A stretch of DNA of 7,743 nucleotides from Nitratifractor sp. (lineage in GTDB: Bacteria > Campylobacterota > Campylobacteria > Campylobacterales > Sulfurovaceae), in assembly GCA_024762845.1 (NCBI GenBank), contig JANTGQ010000057.1:1-7743 (forward strand), given 5' to 3'. The position numbers and the translations under genes are program-made. Shown here in pieces: positions 1 to 7,488 of the stretch. The notes below the pieces were generated by a model. It worked only from the letters and a program-made list of their open reading frames with translations, made no database searches and was not told where the DNA came from. How positions within the stretch are numbered: position 1 is the first letter of the stretch; each line of letters starts with the position of its first letter.

Positions 1-1606
1 CCACAGTAGGTTTTGGAATATTTTTGTCAAAATATATTGATTGTGTTGGATATGCAATCTTTATATCATCTTCTTGCTGAATCTCTTCTATAATTTTAGT
101 CGATATTGTACCACGAAGTGTCAACGTTGCATAAGCATTTGTTAAATACCAGACACTTACACGCATACCATGGTCTTCTATAAAAGCAAATACGCGAGGC
201 TCAACATTTGTGTTTTTTAGTTGATACTTACTTCTAAGCTTGTTTAACTGCTTTCTTGTAATATCTGTATACCCTTTAGAGTACTGTTTTGCTACATTTT
301 TCGCAATATTGTTTGCCTTTGCAATATTGGAGTCAAAAGTTATATAGAAATCTATACCATCCCAAACAGTTTTAAGCCCAGAGTGTGAGTAGTTTGCAAC
401 CATGTCTGTAAAGATAAAATTATTTGGTACAAATATTATCCTACCTGCTCTTCTATTATGCATATATGTAGTAAGAGTCACATCCTCCTGTATTGTCATA
501 CGAAGTAGCGATATATCTACAATATCTCCAACATACTCTACATTTCCACGAACAAATTTAACTCTATCACCTACATGTACAGCGCCACCTAATACAATAA
601 CAAACCACCCCATGAGAGACATAAACCAATCTTTCATTGCAATTGCAATACCGGCAGAGGCAAAACCTAAAATTGTTATTAAATAGCTTACATTCTCCAG
701 ATATGCAAAGAGGATTATAATTATAAGTACAGTAATAAAAGTAACATTGATGACTTTATTTATGGTATAGAAGCTCTCCTTATCAGCAAAGTACTTTCTT
801 GTAAGGTACTTAAGAAAAAGAAATATAATTAAAAATACCGCTGCAACAACAGCTATATAGACAACTTTCTGTAACTCTTTTTTGATTCCATTTTCTATAG
901 ATATTTTAACTTCATCAGCTTTTTTAAGATATATATTTTTGGTCGTTTTAAAAATATCCTGAATTGTTTTGAGATAATTAATCTCTTTAGCTAACTCTTT
1001 GAGCTTATCTTTCTCGACAGCACTATTTGTAATCGCTACAATTTCTGAGAGTATCTTATACTCCTCTCCTAGTTTTATAATTGTTTTTGAGAGATGTTCA
1101 AATTTATTAATATATGAGTTTTTTCTATTGGTTAACTCTTTAAGATATGAGAGACCACCAATAATTGCAAATGGATTGCTAATTATTGGTGCATCATCAA
1201 GCGCTGGTGGAGCTATCTGTTTTTTAAATGGGTCTTTTTCAAAACCTTTTATCAGGTTAATTTTATCTTTGATAATTGCCAAATCTTTCTCGTCTTTAAG
1301 CAGTCGCTTCTCTTGTACTTTAGTTAGTGAACGTAAAGATTTATACTTCTTAATCTCTTTGTTAATCTCGGATTCTCTTGTTAAAAGGTTTTTGTGCGTT
1401 ATGAATGCGCTATATGTTTTAGTCCACTCATTATCTATATCAGAATTGCTCTCTATCTCTGTCAATTTTAGATTTAAGTGCTTCAAAGTAATATTATCAG
1501 TAATTTTAAAGCTGCTATTTGCATCTTTAGCAGTACTGCTTCTATTCTGCTCTGTAGTACCATAAAGAGAAGTGATTAGCAAAAATAGTAAAAGAAGTTT
1601 TTGCAT
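1..1606 (-). CDS. MscS-family mechanosensitive ion channel (3' end cut by window edge)
   Basis: Reading the minus strand from the ATG at 1606 gives an uninterrupted frame of 535 codons that leaves the window without a stop. Residues 1-16 (MQKLLLLFLLITSLYG) look like a signal peptide. Residues 17-245 are a polar, Lys/Glu-rich, probably coiled-coil periplasmic region. Hydrophobic helices follow at about 247-267 and 283-303. The pore helix region, about 306-340, carries the MscS pattern GFASAGIAIAMKDW. VGDRV at 345-349 opens the beta domain, VPNNF at 393-397 matches the usual PN motif, and IKIAYPTQSIYF at 515-526 matches the end of the cytoplasmic alpha/beta domain, so probably only a short tail is missing. 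Family members sit in the inner membrane and open under membrane tension to release solutes during hypo-osmotic shock. The start lies one base after the aroB stop, with AAGGGA as ribosome binding site, so translational coupling is likely. Family assignment is firm; conductance, gating and any ligand are unknown. Confidence 0.93.
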   Translation of the reverse strand, partial: MQKLLLLFLLITSLYGTTEQNRSSTAKDANSSFKITDNITLKHLNLKLTEIESNSDIDNEWTKTYSAFITHKNLLTRESEINKEIKKYKSLRSLTKVQEKRLLKDEKDLAIIKDKINLIKGFEKDPFKKQIAPPALDDAPIISNPFAIIGGLSYLKELTNRKNSYINKFEHLSKTIIKLGEEYKILSEIVAITNSAVEKDKLKELAKEINYLKTIQDIFKTTKNIYLKKADEVKISIENGIKKELQKVVYIAVVAAVFLIIFLFLKYLTRKYFADKESFYTINKVINVTFITVLIIIILFAYLENVSYLITILGFASAGIAIAMKDWFMSLMGWFVIVLGGAVHVGDRVKFVRGNVEYVGDIVDISLLRMTIQEDVTLTTYMHNRRAGRIIFVPNNFIFTDMVANYSHSGLKTVWDGIDFYITFDSNIAKANNIAKNVAKQYSKGYTDITRKQLNKLRSKYQLKNTNVEPRVFAFIEDHGMRVSVWYLTNAYATLTLRGTISTKIIEEIQQEDDIKIAYPTQSIYFDKNIPKPTV

Positions 1607-1607
1607 C

Positions 1608-2657
1608 TTATCCCTTAAACTTCTCAAGAGCCAAAAGTACACTCTCTTTAGGAATATCTCTTTTAATAGTGTGTGTTCCAATTGATCCATTTGGTAAAAT
1701 AAATGCAATATTTCCAGCAGCACTCTTTTTATCTAAATAGAAATGTTCATAAAACTCTTCAATATCATCAATCACAAAGGTAGTTGGTAAACTGTTTTTT
1801 TCAAGTAGCTCTTGAATCACTTTAGCCTCTTGCTCCGATAAGAGACCGAGAATAACAGCTAACTCATTAGCCATCACCATACCAATTGCCACTGCTTCTC
1901 CATGGAGGTATCTTGTATAGTGTGTTAGATTTTCGACAACATGTCCAAAAGTGTGCCCATAGTTTAGCACAGCCCGAATACCAGACTCTTTCTCATCCTG
2001 GTTCACAACATCTGCTTTGAGCTCTACAGATTTGGCAATGAGTTTCACAATATTCTCTTCATCCTCTAGTGTATTGTTCAAAATAAAATCAAACATCTCT
2101 TTGTCAAACATTATAGCCATCTTGATAGCCTCTGCAACACCTGCAGCAAACTCCCGTTTCGGAAGTGTATTTAGAAATAAGGGGTTAATATAGACTGCTC
2201 TTGGTTGATAAAAAGCACCTATAAGATTCTTACCATAGCTATTATTTACACCAGTTTTACCACCAACACTTGCATCAACTTGCGCTAGCAGTGTTGTTGG
2301 TACCTGAATAAAATCTACTCCTCTTTGGTACATAGAAGCAGTAAAGCCTGTCATATCTCCAATTACCCCGCCACCTAGAGCGATAAGAGTAGATTTTCTA
2401 TCAAATTTGGCACTAAAGAGTTTATCGAGAATTGAAAGAACACTCTCAATAGTTTTATACTCCTCTCCATCGGGTACTTCTATTACTTCTACACTTGGAG
2501 CTTCTATTGTAGATAAGAGACTCTTTAGGTGTAGTTTTGACACAGTGGGGTTTGTGACAATGGCAACTTTATGAGAAAATTCAATCCTACCCAACTTTTC
2601 AATATAAATATTGTACTTTTTACTCTCGCTACTTTTGATATCTATAGGAATTACCAT
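1608..2657 (-). CDS. aroB: 3-dehydroquinate synthase
   Basis: The 349-residue protein is of normal length for AroB. The enzyme converts 3-deoxy-D-arabino-heptulosonate 7-phosphate to 3-dehydroquinate, step two of the cytoplasmic shikimate pathway, using NAD+ and a divalent metal. Visible motifs are the nucleotide loop GGGVIGD at 95-101, DASVGGKTG at 128-136, KNLIGAF at 143-149, GVAEAIKMA at 173-181, NYGHTFGH at 232-239, HGEAVAIGM at 252-260 and DKK at 309-311. By family knowledge the metal ligands would be Glu176, His235 and His252, all present, so the enzyme looks active. The start at 2657 has AGG eight bases upstream (AGGTTTAATTAATG) and the N-terminus is of ordinary length. The gene follows the RCK-like gene by 54 bp and precedes the channel gene by one base, so it is probably the middle gene of a three-gene unit. 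Nothing in it looks broken or foreign. Confidence 0.97.
   Translation of the reverse strand: MVIPIDIKSSESKKYNIYIEKLGRIEFSHKVAIVTNPTVSKLHLKSLLSTIEAPSVEVIEVPDGEEYKTIESVLSILDKLFSAKFDRKSTLIALGGGVIGDMTGFTASMYQRGVDFIQVPTTLLAQVDASVGGKTGVNNSYGKNLIGAFYQPRAVYINPLFLNTLPKREFAAGVAEAIKMAIMFDKEMFDFILNNTLEDEENIVKLIAKSVELKADVVNQDEKESGIRAVLNYGHTFGHVVENLTHYTRYLHGEAVAIGMVMANELAVILGLLSEQEAKVIQELLEKNSLPTTFVIDDIEEFYEHFYLDKKSAAGNIAFILPNGSIGTHTIKRDIPKESVLLALEKFKG
1611..1616 (-). promoter_or_regulatory. Ribosome binding site for the MscS gene, inside the end of aroB
   Basis: On the minus strand the order is AAGGGA, then TAA, G, ATG. The purine-rich core overlaps the last two sense codons of aroB and lies about 4-6 bases before the channel start at 1606. 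This supports that start and suggests that ribosomes finishing aroB can re-initiate on the channel gene. Confidence 0.6.
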
Positions 2658-2681
2658 TAATTAAACCTGCTTTTTAGTGAT

Positions 2682-2695
2682 ATTTTACATAAAAT
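2682..2695. repeat. AT-rich inverted repeat in the aroB leader
   Basis: ATTTTA and TAAAAT arms face each other across a CA spacer in the 54-bp gap before aroB. On the minus strand the downstream arm reads TGTAAAAT, which could also serve as a weak -10 element giving aroB its own promoter. In DNA this AT-rich a short palindrome can arise by chance, so neither an operator nor a promoter is established. No clear terminator for the upstream gene is visible in the same gap. Confidence 0.22.
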
Positions 2696-2711
2696 CTTAT
2701 TAGATATTCCC

Positions 2712-4130
2712 TTAGGACTCAACAACAGGTATCAATAGTTTTGGATGCGTGTTTGTTCGAAGCAGTAGACTATCTACATCACGTTTAAAAAATGTCTTTA
2801 TACTTTTGAGATCAATCTCGCTACTAAATGGAATTACTAATAGAATCGATTTTTCACTCTTTATCGCTTTTACAGGATTTTTTCTCTCCTGAATAATATC
2901 GACTTTTGTGTTATGCACATGTGCGAGTGCTTCAAAGTGCTCCACTGTAAAAGAGTTTTCACTAAATTTACCCTGTGGATTGTAGTCTCGCAATGAGAGA
3001 TTTACTTTAAGTGTCTCACTGATATAAAAAGCTACCGAAGATATCTCTTCGATACTTTTTTTATCATTACAGACAACAACAGCCTCTTTTATCTCTTTAA
3101 GAGGGGTCTTCCCAAAAAGGTAAATCAGTTTTTTGTATGCATAGAGCTCTTTACTAAAAGAGTTTCTCTGCAGAGTGTCAAAAGAGAGTAACATCAAGCC
3201 TATCTCATGCTCTAATATATCATTTGAGATGAGAGCTTCACTACTTGACTTGAATGTATAGTATATACGTATATTATCTGCACTATACTTTTTAATTGCA
3301 TTGGCAACCTCTAGATTATTTGGGTTCACAACGCGAATAACAAGCGATTTATTATCAAACTTGTTCAAAAGATAGATAGCCTCTTCAATATATTCTAAAG
3401 CCTTTTCTCCATCTTTGTCTATATCTACATAGAGATAAAAGTTTTTACCAAATGGTTCAGGAAAGACGCCGTTTTCACTTCTTATGCGGCTGTAGACATT
3501 TCGAAGAATTTGAGGCTTTCCTATAATTAATAGTAGGTCTCTTGGTCGAATCATTGTAGCATTTGTGGGTAAGAGCAGTTTATTGTTACGGTATATTGCA
3601 GCAATTTTCCATTTGATTTGTGGAATTGAACTTATATGCCTAAAAGCGTAGCTACTCGAAAATGGCACAATCACCTCCATAATTTCACCTTCGTGTAGTC
3701 CAACATTTTGTGCAATAACAGGCACATTTGGTAGGTAGTCATAGAGTCTATTTCGAAGCAGATTAATACTGTCAATTACACTTAAATAGCTATCGCTTGA
3801 TATATCTTTAAATGACTTATTGATATCAAGAACAATAATTCTAACTTTTTTATTAAACTCACGAAGATTGCAATAGATAGCTTTTGCCTCTTTCATATCT
3901 TCGTAAATAATAAAGACAGACTTATATTTATTGTCAAAACAGAACTGTTTTAAACGAAAAAGGCTGGTAGGGTCAAAAGTAACAAATCTTACATTTCGAT
4001 TATCTTTGATTTGGTAGGGCTCTTCTGCTGTTAGTAGTGTATATTGGTGTTCCAAGTGCTCTTTTGAAGCTACTTTCTGCACAAATGATGCAGCTACTTT
4101 TCCCTGCCCTATTATTAATATATCGCTCAT
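2712..4130 (-). CDS. Soluble RCK/TrkA-like protein with TrkA-C domain, function unknown
   Basis: The 472-residue protein has three visible parts. Residues 1-130 look like a Rossmann-type TrkA-N/RCK domain: strand ILIIG, then the GQGKVA loop at 8-13, as in nucleotide-binding regulators of potassium transport. Residues about 145-217 fit a TrkA-C domain, with GEIMEVIVP, a central IAAIYRNNKLLLP and RPRDLLLIIG. Residues about 228-472 alternate strands and helices and end with HPKLLIPV, reminiscent of the last strand of universal stress protein folds; that resemblance is tentative. There is no signal peptide or membrane helix, so it should be cytoplasmic and would need a separate channel or transporter partner. 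The equivalent slot beside tgt and aroB in Helicobacter and Campylobacter holds, as I recall, an uncharacterised protein. The start at 4130 follows AAAAGAG and begins directly with the expected first beta strand. A potassium- or nucleotide-sensing role is inference; no transporter gene lies beside it apart from the MscS channel two genes downstream. Confidence 0.85.
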   Translation of the reverse strand: MSDILIIGQGKVAASFVQKVASKEHLEHQYTLLTAEEPYQIKDNRNVRFVTFDPTSLFRLKQFCFDNKYKSVFIIYEDMKEAKAIYCNLREFNKKVRIIVLDINKSFKDISSDSYLSVIDSINLLRNRLYDYLPNVPVIAQNVGLHEGEIMEVIVPFSSSYAFRHISSIPQIKWKIAAIYRNNKLLLPTNATMIRPRDLLLIIGKPQILRNVYSRIRSENGVFPEPFGKNFYLYVDIDKDGEKALEYIEEAIYLLNKFDNKSLVIRVVNPNNLEVANAIKKYSADNIRIYYTFKSSSEALISNDILEHEIGLMLLSFDTLQRNSFSKELYAYKKLIYLFGKTPLKEIKEAVVVCNDKKSIEEISSVAFYISETLKVNLSLRDYNPQGKFSENSFTVEHFEALAHVHNTKVDIIQERKNPVKAIKSEKSILLVIPFSSEIDLKSIKTFFKRDVDSLLLRTNTHPKLLIPVVES

Positions 4131-4150
4131 ACTACTCTTTTATTCTATTT

Positions 4151-4159
4151 TGATACAAT
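4151..4159 (+). promoter_or_regulatory. Candidate extended -10 promoter for tgt
   Basis: TGATACAAT fits the extended -10 pattern TGnTAnAAT. A T-rich run (4137-4150) lies upstream, as is common for the housekeeping sigma factor of Campylobacterota, which lacks a strong -35. Transcription would start near 4166, leaving a leader of about 24 bases with AAGG at 4174-4177. That Shine-Dalgarno-like core is rather far, 12 bases, from the ATG at 4190. Confidence 0.45.
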
Positions 4160-4178
4160 TACTAAAATTATTTAAGGC

Positions 4179-4187
4179 ATTATATCA
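4179..4187 (-). promoter_or_regulatory. Candidate extended -10 promoter for the RCK-like/aroB/MscS unit
   Basis: On the minus strand TGATATAAT contains a perfect TATAAT (4184 to 4179) with the extended TGn. Transcription would start near 4172, leaving a leader of about 40 bases before the ATG at 4130. Its upstream half would lie within the first codons of tgt. No convincing -35 is visible. It probably drives all three leftward genes. Confidence 0.5.
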
Positions 4188-4189
4188 TA

Positions 4190-5314
4190 ATGACATTTGA
4201 AATAGAATCTACAGATGGCAATGCTCGTGCTTGTAGAATAAAGACTGTACACTCTACTATCCAAACTCCAGTATTTATGCCTGTTGGGACAGTTGGTTCA
4301 GTAAAAGCACTTGATGCAAGTGACCTCTATTCGCACATTACTCCAGAGATAATCTTGGGTAATACCTACCATCTCTATCTTCGCCCAGGTGACGCTCTTA
4401 TCCAAGAGCTTGGGGGGTTGCATAAGTTTACAAAATATGGAAAAAGCTTTTTAACCGATAGTGGTGGGTTTCAGGCATTCTCTTTAAGTTCAAATACCAA
4501 GATAGAGGATAATGGCATATTGTTCCGGAGCCATATAGATGGTTCTAAACATATGTTTACGCCAGAAAAAGTTCTTGATATTCAGTACAATCTAGGCAGT
4601 GATATTATGATGATATTAGATGACCTTGTAGCCTTGCCCGCTACAAAAGAGCGAGTTATAAATAGCATTAAACGAACAACCAGATGGGCGCAAGAGTCAA
4701 TTGACTATCATAAAAAAAGTCAAGCCAGAGGTGTTGGGCAAACACAAAATATCTTTGCAATTATTCAAGGCGGTACAGATAAAGAGTTTCGTAAAATATC
4801 AGCTGAGGAGCTGTGTAGTTTAGATTTTGATGGTTTTGCAATCGGCGGCTTAAGTGTTGGTGAGTCAAATGCGTTAATGTATGATACTGTAGAGTATACA
4901 GTACCATTTATGCCAGAGAACAAACCACGCTACCTTATGGGTGTTGGAACGCCAGAAGATCTAATAGAGAATATCTATAGAGGTGTAGATATGTTTGATT
5001 GTGTCATGCCTACTAGAAATGCACGAAATGGTACACTCTTTACCTCTTTTGGTAAAGTAAACATAAAAGCAGCCCGCTATAAAAATGATAGCGACCCAAT
5101 AGACAAAGAGTGTGACTGCCTGGTATGTAAAAATTACTCACGCGCGTATCTAAACCATCTCTTTCGTGCAAAAGAGCTTAGTTATTTTCGCCTCGCTTCT
5201 ATCCATAATCTAGCCTACTATTTAAATTTAATGAAAGAGGCTAGAGAAGCAATAGTAAACAAAAGATTTAGCGAATTTAGAAAAGATTTTTATAATAAAC
5301 GAGAATTTAAATAG
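4190..5314 (+). CDS. tgt: tRNA-guanine transglycosylase (queuosine biosynthesis)
   Basis: The 374-residue enzyme swaps guanine 34 for preQ1 in the anticodon of tRNAs for Asp, Asn, His and Tyr, in the cytoplasm. TDSGGFQAFSL at 89-99 carries Asp90, the proton-transfer residue. FDCVMPTRNARNG at 269-281 carries the nucleophile Asp270. The structural zinc site is Cys308, Cys310, Cys313 and His339. These match Zymomonas mobilis Tgt residues 102, 280, 318, 320, 323 and 349 by my alignment. GGLSVGE at 219-225 keeps the bacterial Val (Val223), consistent with preQ1 rather than queuine. One departure is LDDL at 143-146, where most bacterial enzymes have a DEC triplet in the base pocket; from memory Helicobacter also has DDL, so this looks like a lineage trait. 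The start at 4190 gives the standard N-terminus (MTFEIESTDGNARA). It is the lone rightward gene, diverging from the RCK-like gene and converging on pnp. It looks intact. Confidence 0.97.
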   Translation: MTFEIESTDGNARACRIKTVHSTIQTPVFMPVGTVGSVKALDASDLYSHITPEIILGNTYHLYLRPGDALIQELGGLHKFTKYGKSFLTDSGGFQAFSLSSNTKIEDNGILFRSHIDGSKHMFTPEKVLDIQYNLGSDIMMILDDLVALPATKERVINSIKRTTRWAQESIDYHKKSQARGVGQTQNIFAIIQGGTDKEFRKISAEELCSLDFDGFAIGGLSVGESNALMYDTVEYTVPFMPENKPRYLMGVGTPEDLIENIYRGVDMFDCVMPTRNARNGTLFTSFGKVNIKAARYKNDSDPIDKECDCLVCKNYSRAYLNHLFRAKELSYFRLASIHNLAYYLNLMKEAREAIVNKRFSEFRKDFYNKREFK

Positions 5315-5337
5315 CCTAATTTACTTGGTGCGGTAAT

Positions 5338-5358
5338 AGAGCCTTTAAAAGAGGCTTT
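5338..5358 (+). terminator. Possible terminator of tgt
   Basis: A hairpin pairs AGCCTTT (5340-5346) with AAGAGGCT-type bases (5350-5356), including one G-T wobble and a three-base loop. It lies 25 bases past the tgt stop and is followed only by TTTGTG, so the T tract is poor and termination may be weak. Confidence 0.35.
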
Positions 5359-5377
5359 GTGCTCTCTACGAAAGCCC
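5347..5377 (-). terminator. Probable intrinsic terminator of pnp, overlapping its stop codon
   Basis: On the minus strand GGCTTT (5376-5371) can pair with AAAGCC (5358-5353) across a 12-base loop, followed by TCTTTT (5352-5347). The left arm includes pnp's last codons and the TAG stop (5368-5366) sits in the loop. The short stem and interrupted T tract make it moderate. It shares bases with the tgt hairpin, so the two structures exclude each other on one RNA. Confidence 0.45.
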
Positions 5378-7471
5378 CAACTCAACTCTCTTATTTTGTT
5401 GAGACATTACAGTTACTGAAATATCATCACCCTCTTTAAATGTACCTTGTAGGTGCGAAGGAATTTTAGAGTTATGCAGTAGGGCATCATACCCATCTGG
5501 CATCTCAATAAAGTAGCCAAAATCCACAGATTTCTTAACTTTCCCTTTGTAACTTTTACCGATTTCATATTGTGTAACTGCTTTGTTCTCTTTTACGATA
5601 AGGTCTTCGATAAACTCTTTTGCTTTATCAAGTGATTCAGCTTCACTAGCGCTTAGTTTTACATTTCCATTATCTCTATCAAGATCGATTGATACATTAA
5701 ATTTGCCAATAATATCTCTAATTGTTGATCCACCTTTTCCAATAACCAATGATATATTAGATGGATCGATTCTAAAAGTAAGCTCGCTTGGCAAGGCGCC
5801 ACTTGGCACTATCTCTTTTTTTGCAACTTCCATCAAAGATAGTATATGTGCAATACCGGCTTCAGCTTGAGTAAGTGCTTCCTTGAGAATATTTAAGTTT
5901 AGTCCATCTAGTTTTATATCCAACTGCATTGCAGTAATACCACTCTCTGTTCCGGCAACTTTAAGGTCCATATCCCCGTAGTGATCCTCTGCACCCATTA
6001 TGTCACTTAATATTGTATATTTTTCACTATTTTCTACAACAACTCCCATTGCAATACCAGCTGTTAGTTTTTCGATTTTTATATCTGCAGAAGCTAATGC
6101 CAAAGAGCCACCACAAACAGTAGCCATAGATGATGAACCATTACTCTCTAGTATCTCAGAGACAACTCTAATAGTTTGATTGGGCTCTAGTCGAACAGTA
6201 GGCTCTAGCGCTCGTTTTGCCAAATTACCATGCCCAAGCTCTCGTCTTCCAGGAGCACCAATTGGTCTTGCTTCGCCTACGCTATATGGTGGAAAGTTAT
6301 AGTGTATCATAAAGTGTTCATTCATTGCTTTAGGGCTGCTTAGGAGCTCATACATCTGTGCATCTTTGCTATCTCCAAGAGTAACACTCACTAATGCCTG
6401 TGTCTCTCCACGTGTAAAGAGACAAGAGCCATGAACTGATGGTAGAAGATTTGTCTCTATCTCTATTGGGCGTATCTCGTCGGTCGCCCGTCCATCGATT
6501 CGTACTCCATTAAGTATTAACCCTCTTACTTTCTCTTTAACAATAGAGTAAAAGAGTTCTTTTAAAGATGTTTCATCAAACTCTATATTTTGTTGGTTTA
6601 ATTTCTTTTCTATATCTTCACGTACACTATGCAGTGCATTGGCACTTTCAGATTTAGACATTGTATCAATTGCACTGTCTATTGCACTTCCAAAATTTTC
6701 CAGAATAAAATCTTGTAAAGTTTTATCAATAGGTTTCGGCTCATTTACGAAGATATCTGATTTTTTTAACTCTTTAAATTTGGTAAAATATTCACCTGAT
6801 GCTGTTGCAATTAGCGAACTTGAATCTTCAAGAATTTTAAGTAACTCTTCATTATTAAGCTCATTAGGAGAATAGACACCCTCTTTTTCGCCTCCCATTG
6901 TTCTCATCTCAATCATTGTAATATCACTATTGCAGCCAACAAGAAGCAGGTCTAAAGAGCTAGTGGAAAGTTCTACATTGCTAGGGTTAATTACTACTTT
7001 CTCTTCAAACTTTGCAACCCTAAGTGCAGCAATAGATTTCTCTATTGGTAGTGGAGAAACCATTAAAGCAGCATTCGCCGCATGTAGTGCCGCAACCTGC
7101 AGGTCTACACTACTATCGCTACTAAGTACTGTTATGGTAATCACAACATTATTAGAAAAATCCTCGGGAAAGAGAGGTCGCAGAGCTCGATCGATAATTC
7201 TTGATGTCAGAGTTTCAAAATCTCCTGGTTTAGACTCTCTTTTAATAAACCCTCCAGGTATTTTTGCTGCTGCATACGATTTTTCCAAATATTGTACTGT
7301 AAGTGGCAGAAAATCTTCATTGCTACTCTCTTTATCAAAAACAACTGTCGCTAAAAGTACTGCTTTGCCCTGTTTATATAATACTGAACCATCAGCTTGT
7401 TTTGCAACTTTGTTAAATTCATACACTTCCTGGAGTTGATTTAAATCTAACTCAACTATACTACTCTTCAT
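5366..7471 (-). CDS. pnp: Polyribonucleotide nucleotidyltransferase (PNPase)
   Basis: The 701-residue exoribonuclease degrades RNA 3'-5' using phosphate, releasing nucleoside diphosphates, and works as a trimer in the cytoplasm. The first RNase PH core spans about 10-225, with IPGGFIKRE at 71-79. A helical linker spans about 240-310. The second, catalytic RNase PH core spans about 318-555, with FTRGETQ at 352-358, GRRE at 408-411, the phosphate loop SSSMATVCGG at 446-455 and the metal site Asp496, Asp502, Lys504 in AEDHYGDMDLK. The KH domain spans about 566-626 (GKGG at 578-581) and the S1 domain about 638-701. The protein stops right after S1, without the C-terminal tail that binds RNase E in E. 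coli, which fits Campylobacterota lacking RNase E. The start at 7471 has a good AAGGA about six bases upstream. It lies 17 bp after the J-domain gene, with no promoter or leader hairpin seen in that gap, so cotranscription is likely. No catalytic residue is missing. Confidence 0.98.
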   Translation of the reverse strand: MKSSIVELDLNQLQEVYEFNKVAKQADGSVLYKQGKAVLLATVVFDKESSNEDFLPLTVQYLEKSYAAAKIPGGFIKRESKPGDFETLTSRIIDRALRPLFPEDFSNNVVITITVLSSDSSVDLQVAALHAANAALMVSPLPIEKSIAALRVAKFEEKVVINPSNVELSTSSLDLLLVGCNSDITMIEMRTMGGEKEGVYSPNELNNEELLKILEDSSSLIATASGEYFTKFKELKKSDIFVNEPKPIDKTLQDFILENFGSAIDSAIDTMSKSESANALHSVREDIEKKLNQQNIEFDETSLKELFYSIVKEKVRGLILNGVRIDGRATDEIRPIEIETNLLPSVHGSCLFTRGETQALVSVTLGDSKDAQMYELLSSPKAMNEHFMIHYNFPPYSVGEARPIGAPGRRELGHGNLAKRALEPTVRLEPNQTIRVVSEILESNGSSSMATVCGGSLALASADIKIEKLTAGIAMGVVVENSEKYTILSDIMGAEDHYGDMDLKVAGTESGITAMQLDIKLDGLNLNILKEALTQAEAGIAHILSLMEVAKKEIVPSGALPSELTFRIDPSNISLVIGKGGSTIRDIIGKFNVSIDLDRDNGNVKLSASEAESLDKAKEFIEDLIVKENKAVTQYEIGKSYKGKVKKSVDFGYFIEMPDGYDALLHNSKIPSHLQGTFKEGDDISVTVMSQQNKRVELGLS

Positions 7472-7488
7472 CTATTTCCTTAATCTTT

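Noticed and set aside
402..686. Plus-strand open frame of 94 codons
   Set aside because: It is antisense to the pore and beta-domain part of the MscS gene, has no recognisable domain and no convincing ribosome binding site.
999..1565. Plus-strand open frame of 188 codons
   Set aside because: It lies antisense to the MscS coding frame, which has clear family motifs throughout; the Ser/Leu-rich product is typical of an antisense shadow.
5583..5870. Plus-strand open frame of 95 codons
   Set aside because: It is antisense to the KH region of pnp; no domain or start signal.
5984..6002. Ala494 in place of the Asp of the usual GDEDH motif in PNPase, suspected loss of catalysis
   Set aside because: The metal-binding Asp496 and Asp502 and Lys504 are all kept; the substituted position is not one of the catalytic residues as I know the family.
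6639..6875. Plus-strand open frame of 78 codons
   Set aside because: It is antisense to the helical linker of pnp; no domain or start signal.
6930..7439. Plus-strand open frame of 169 codons
   Set aside because: It is antisense to the first RNase PH domain of pnp and has low-complexity Ser/Leu composition without motifs.
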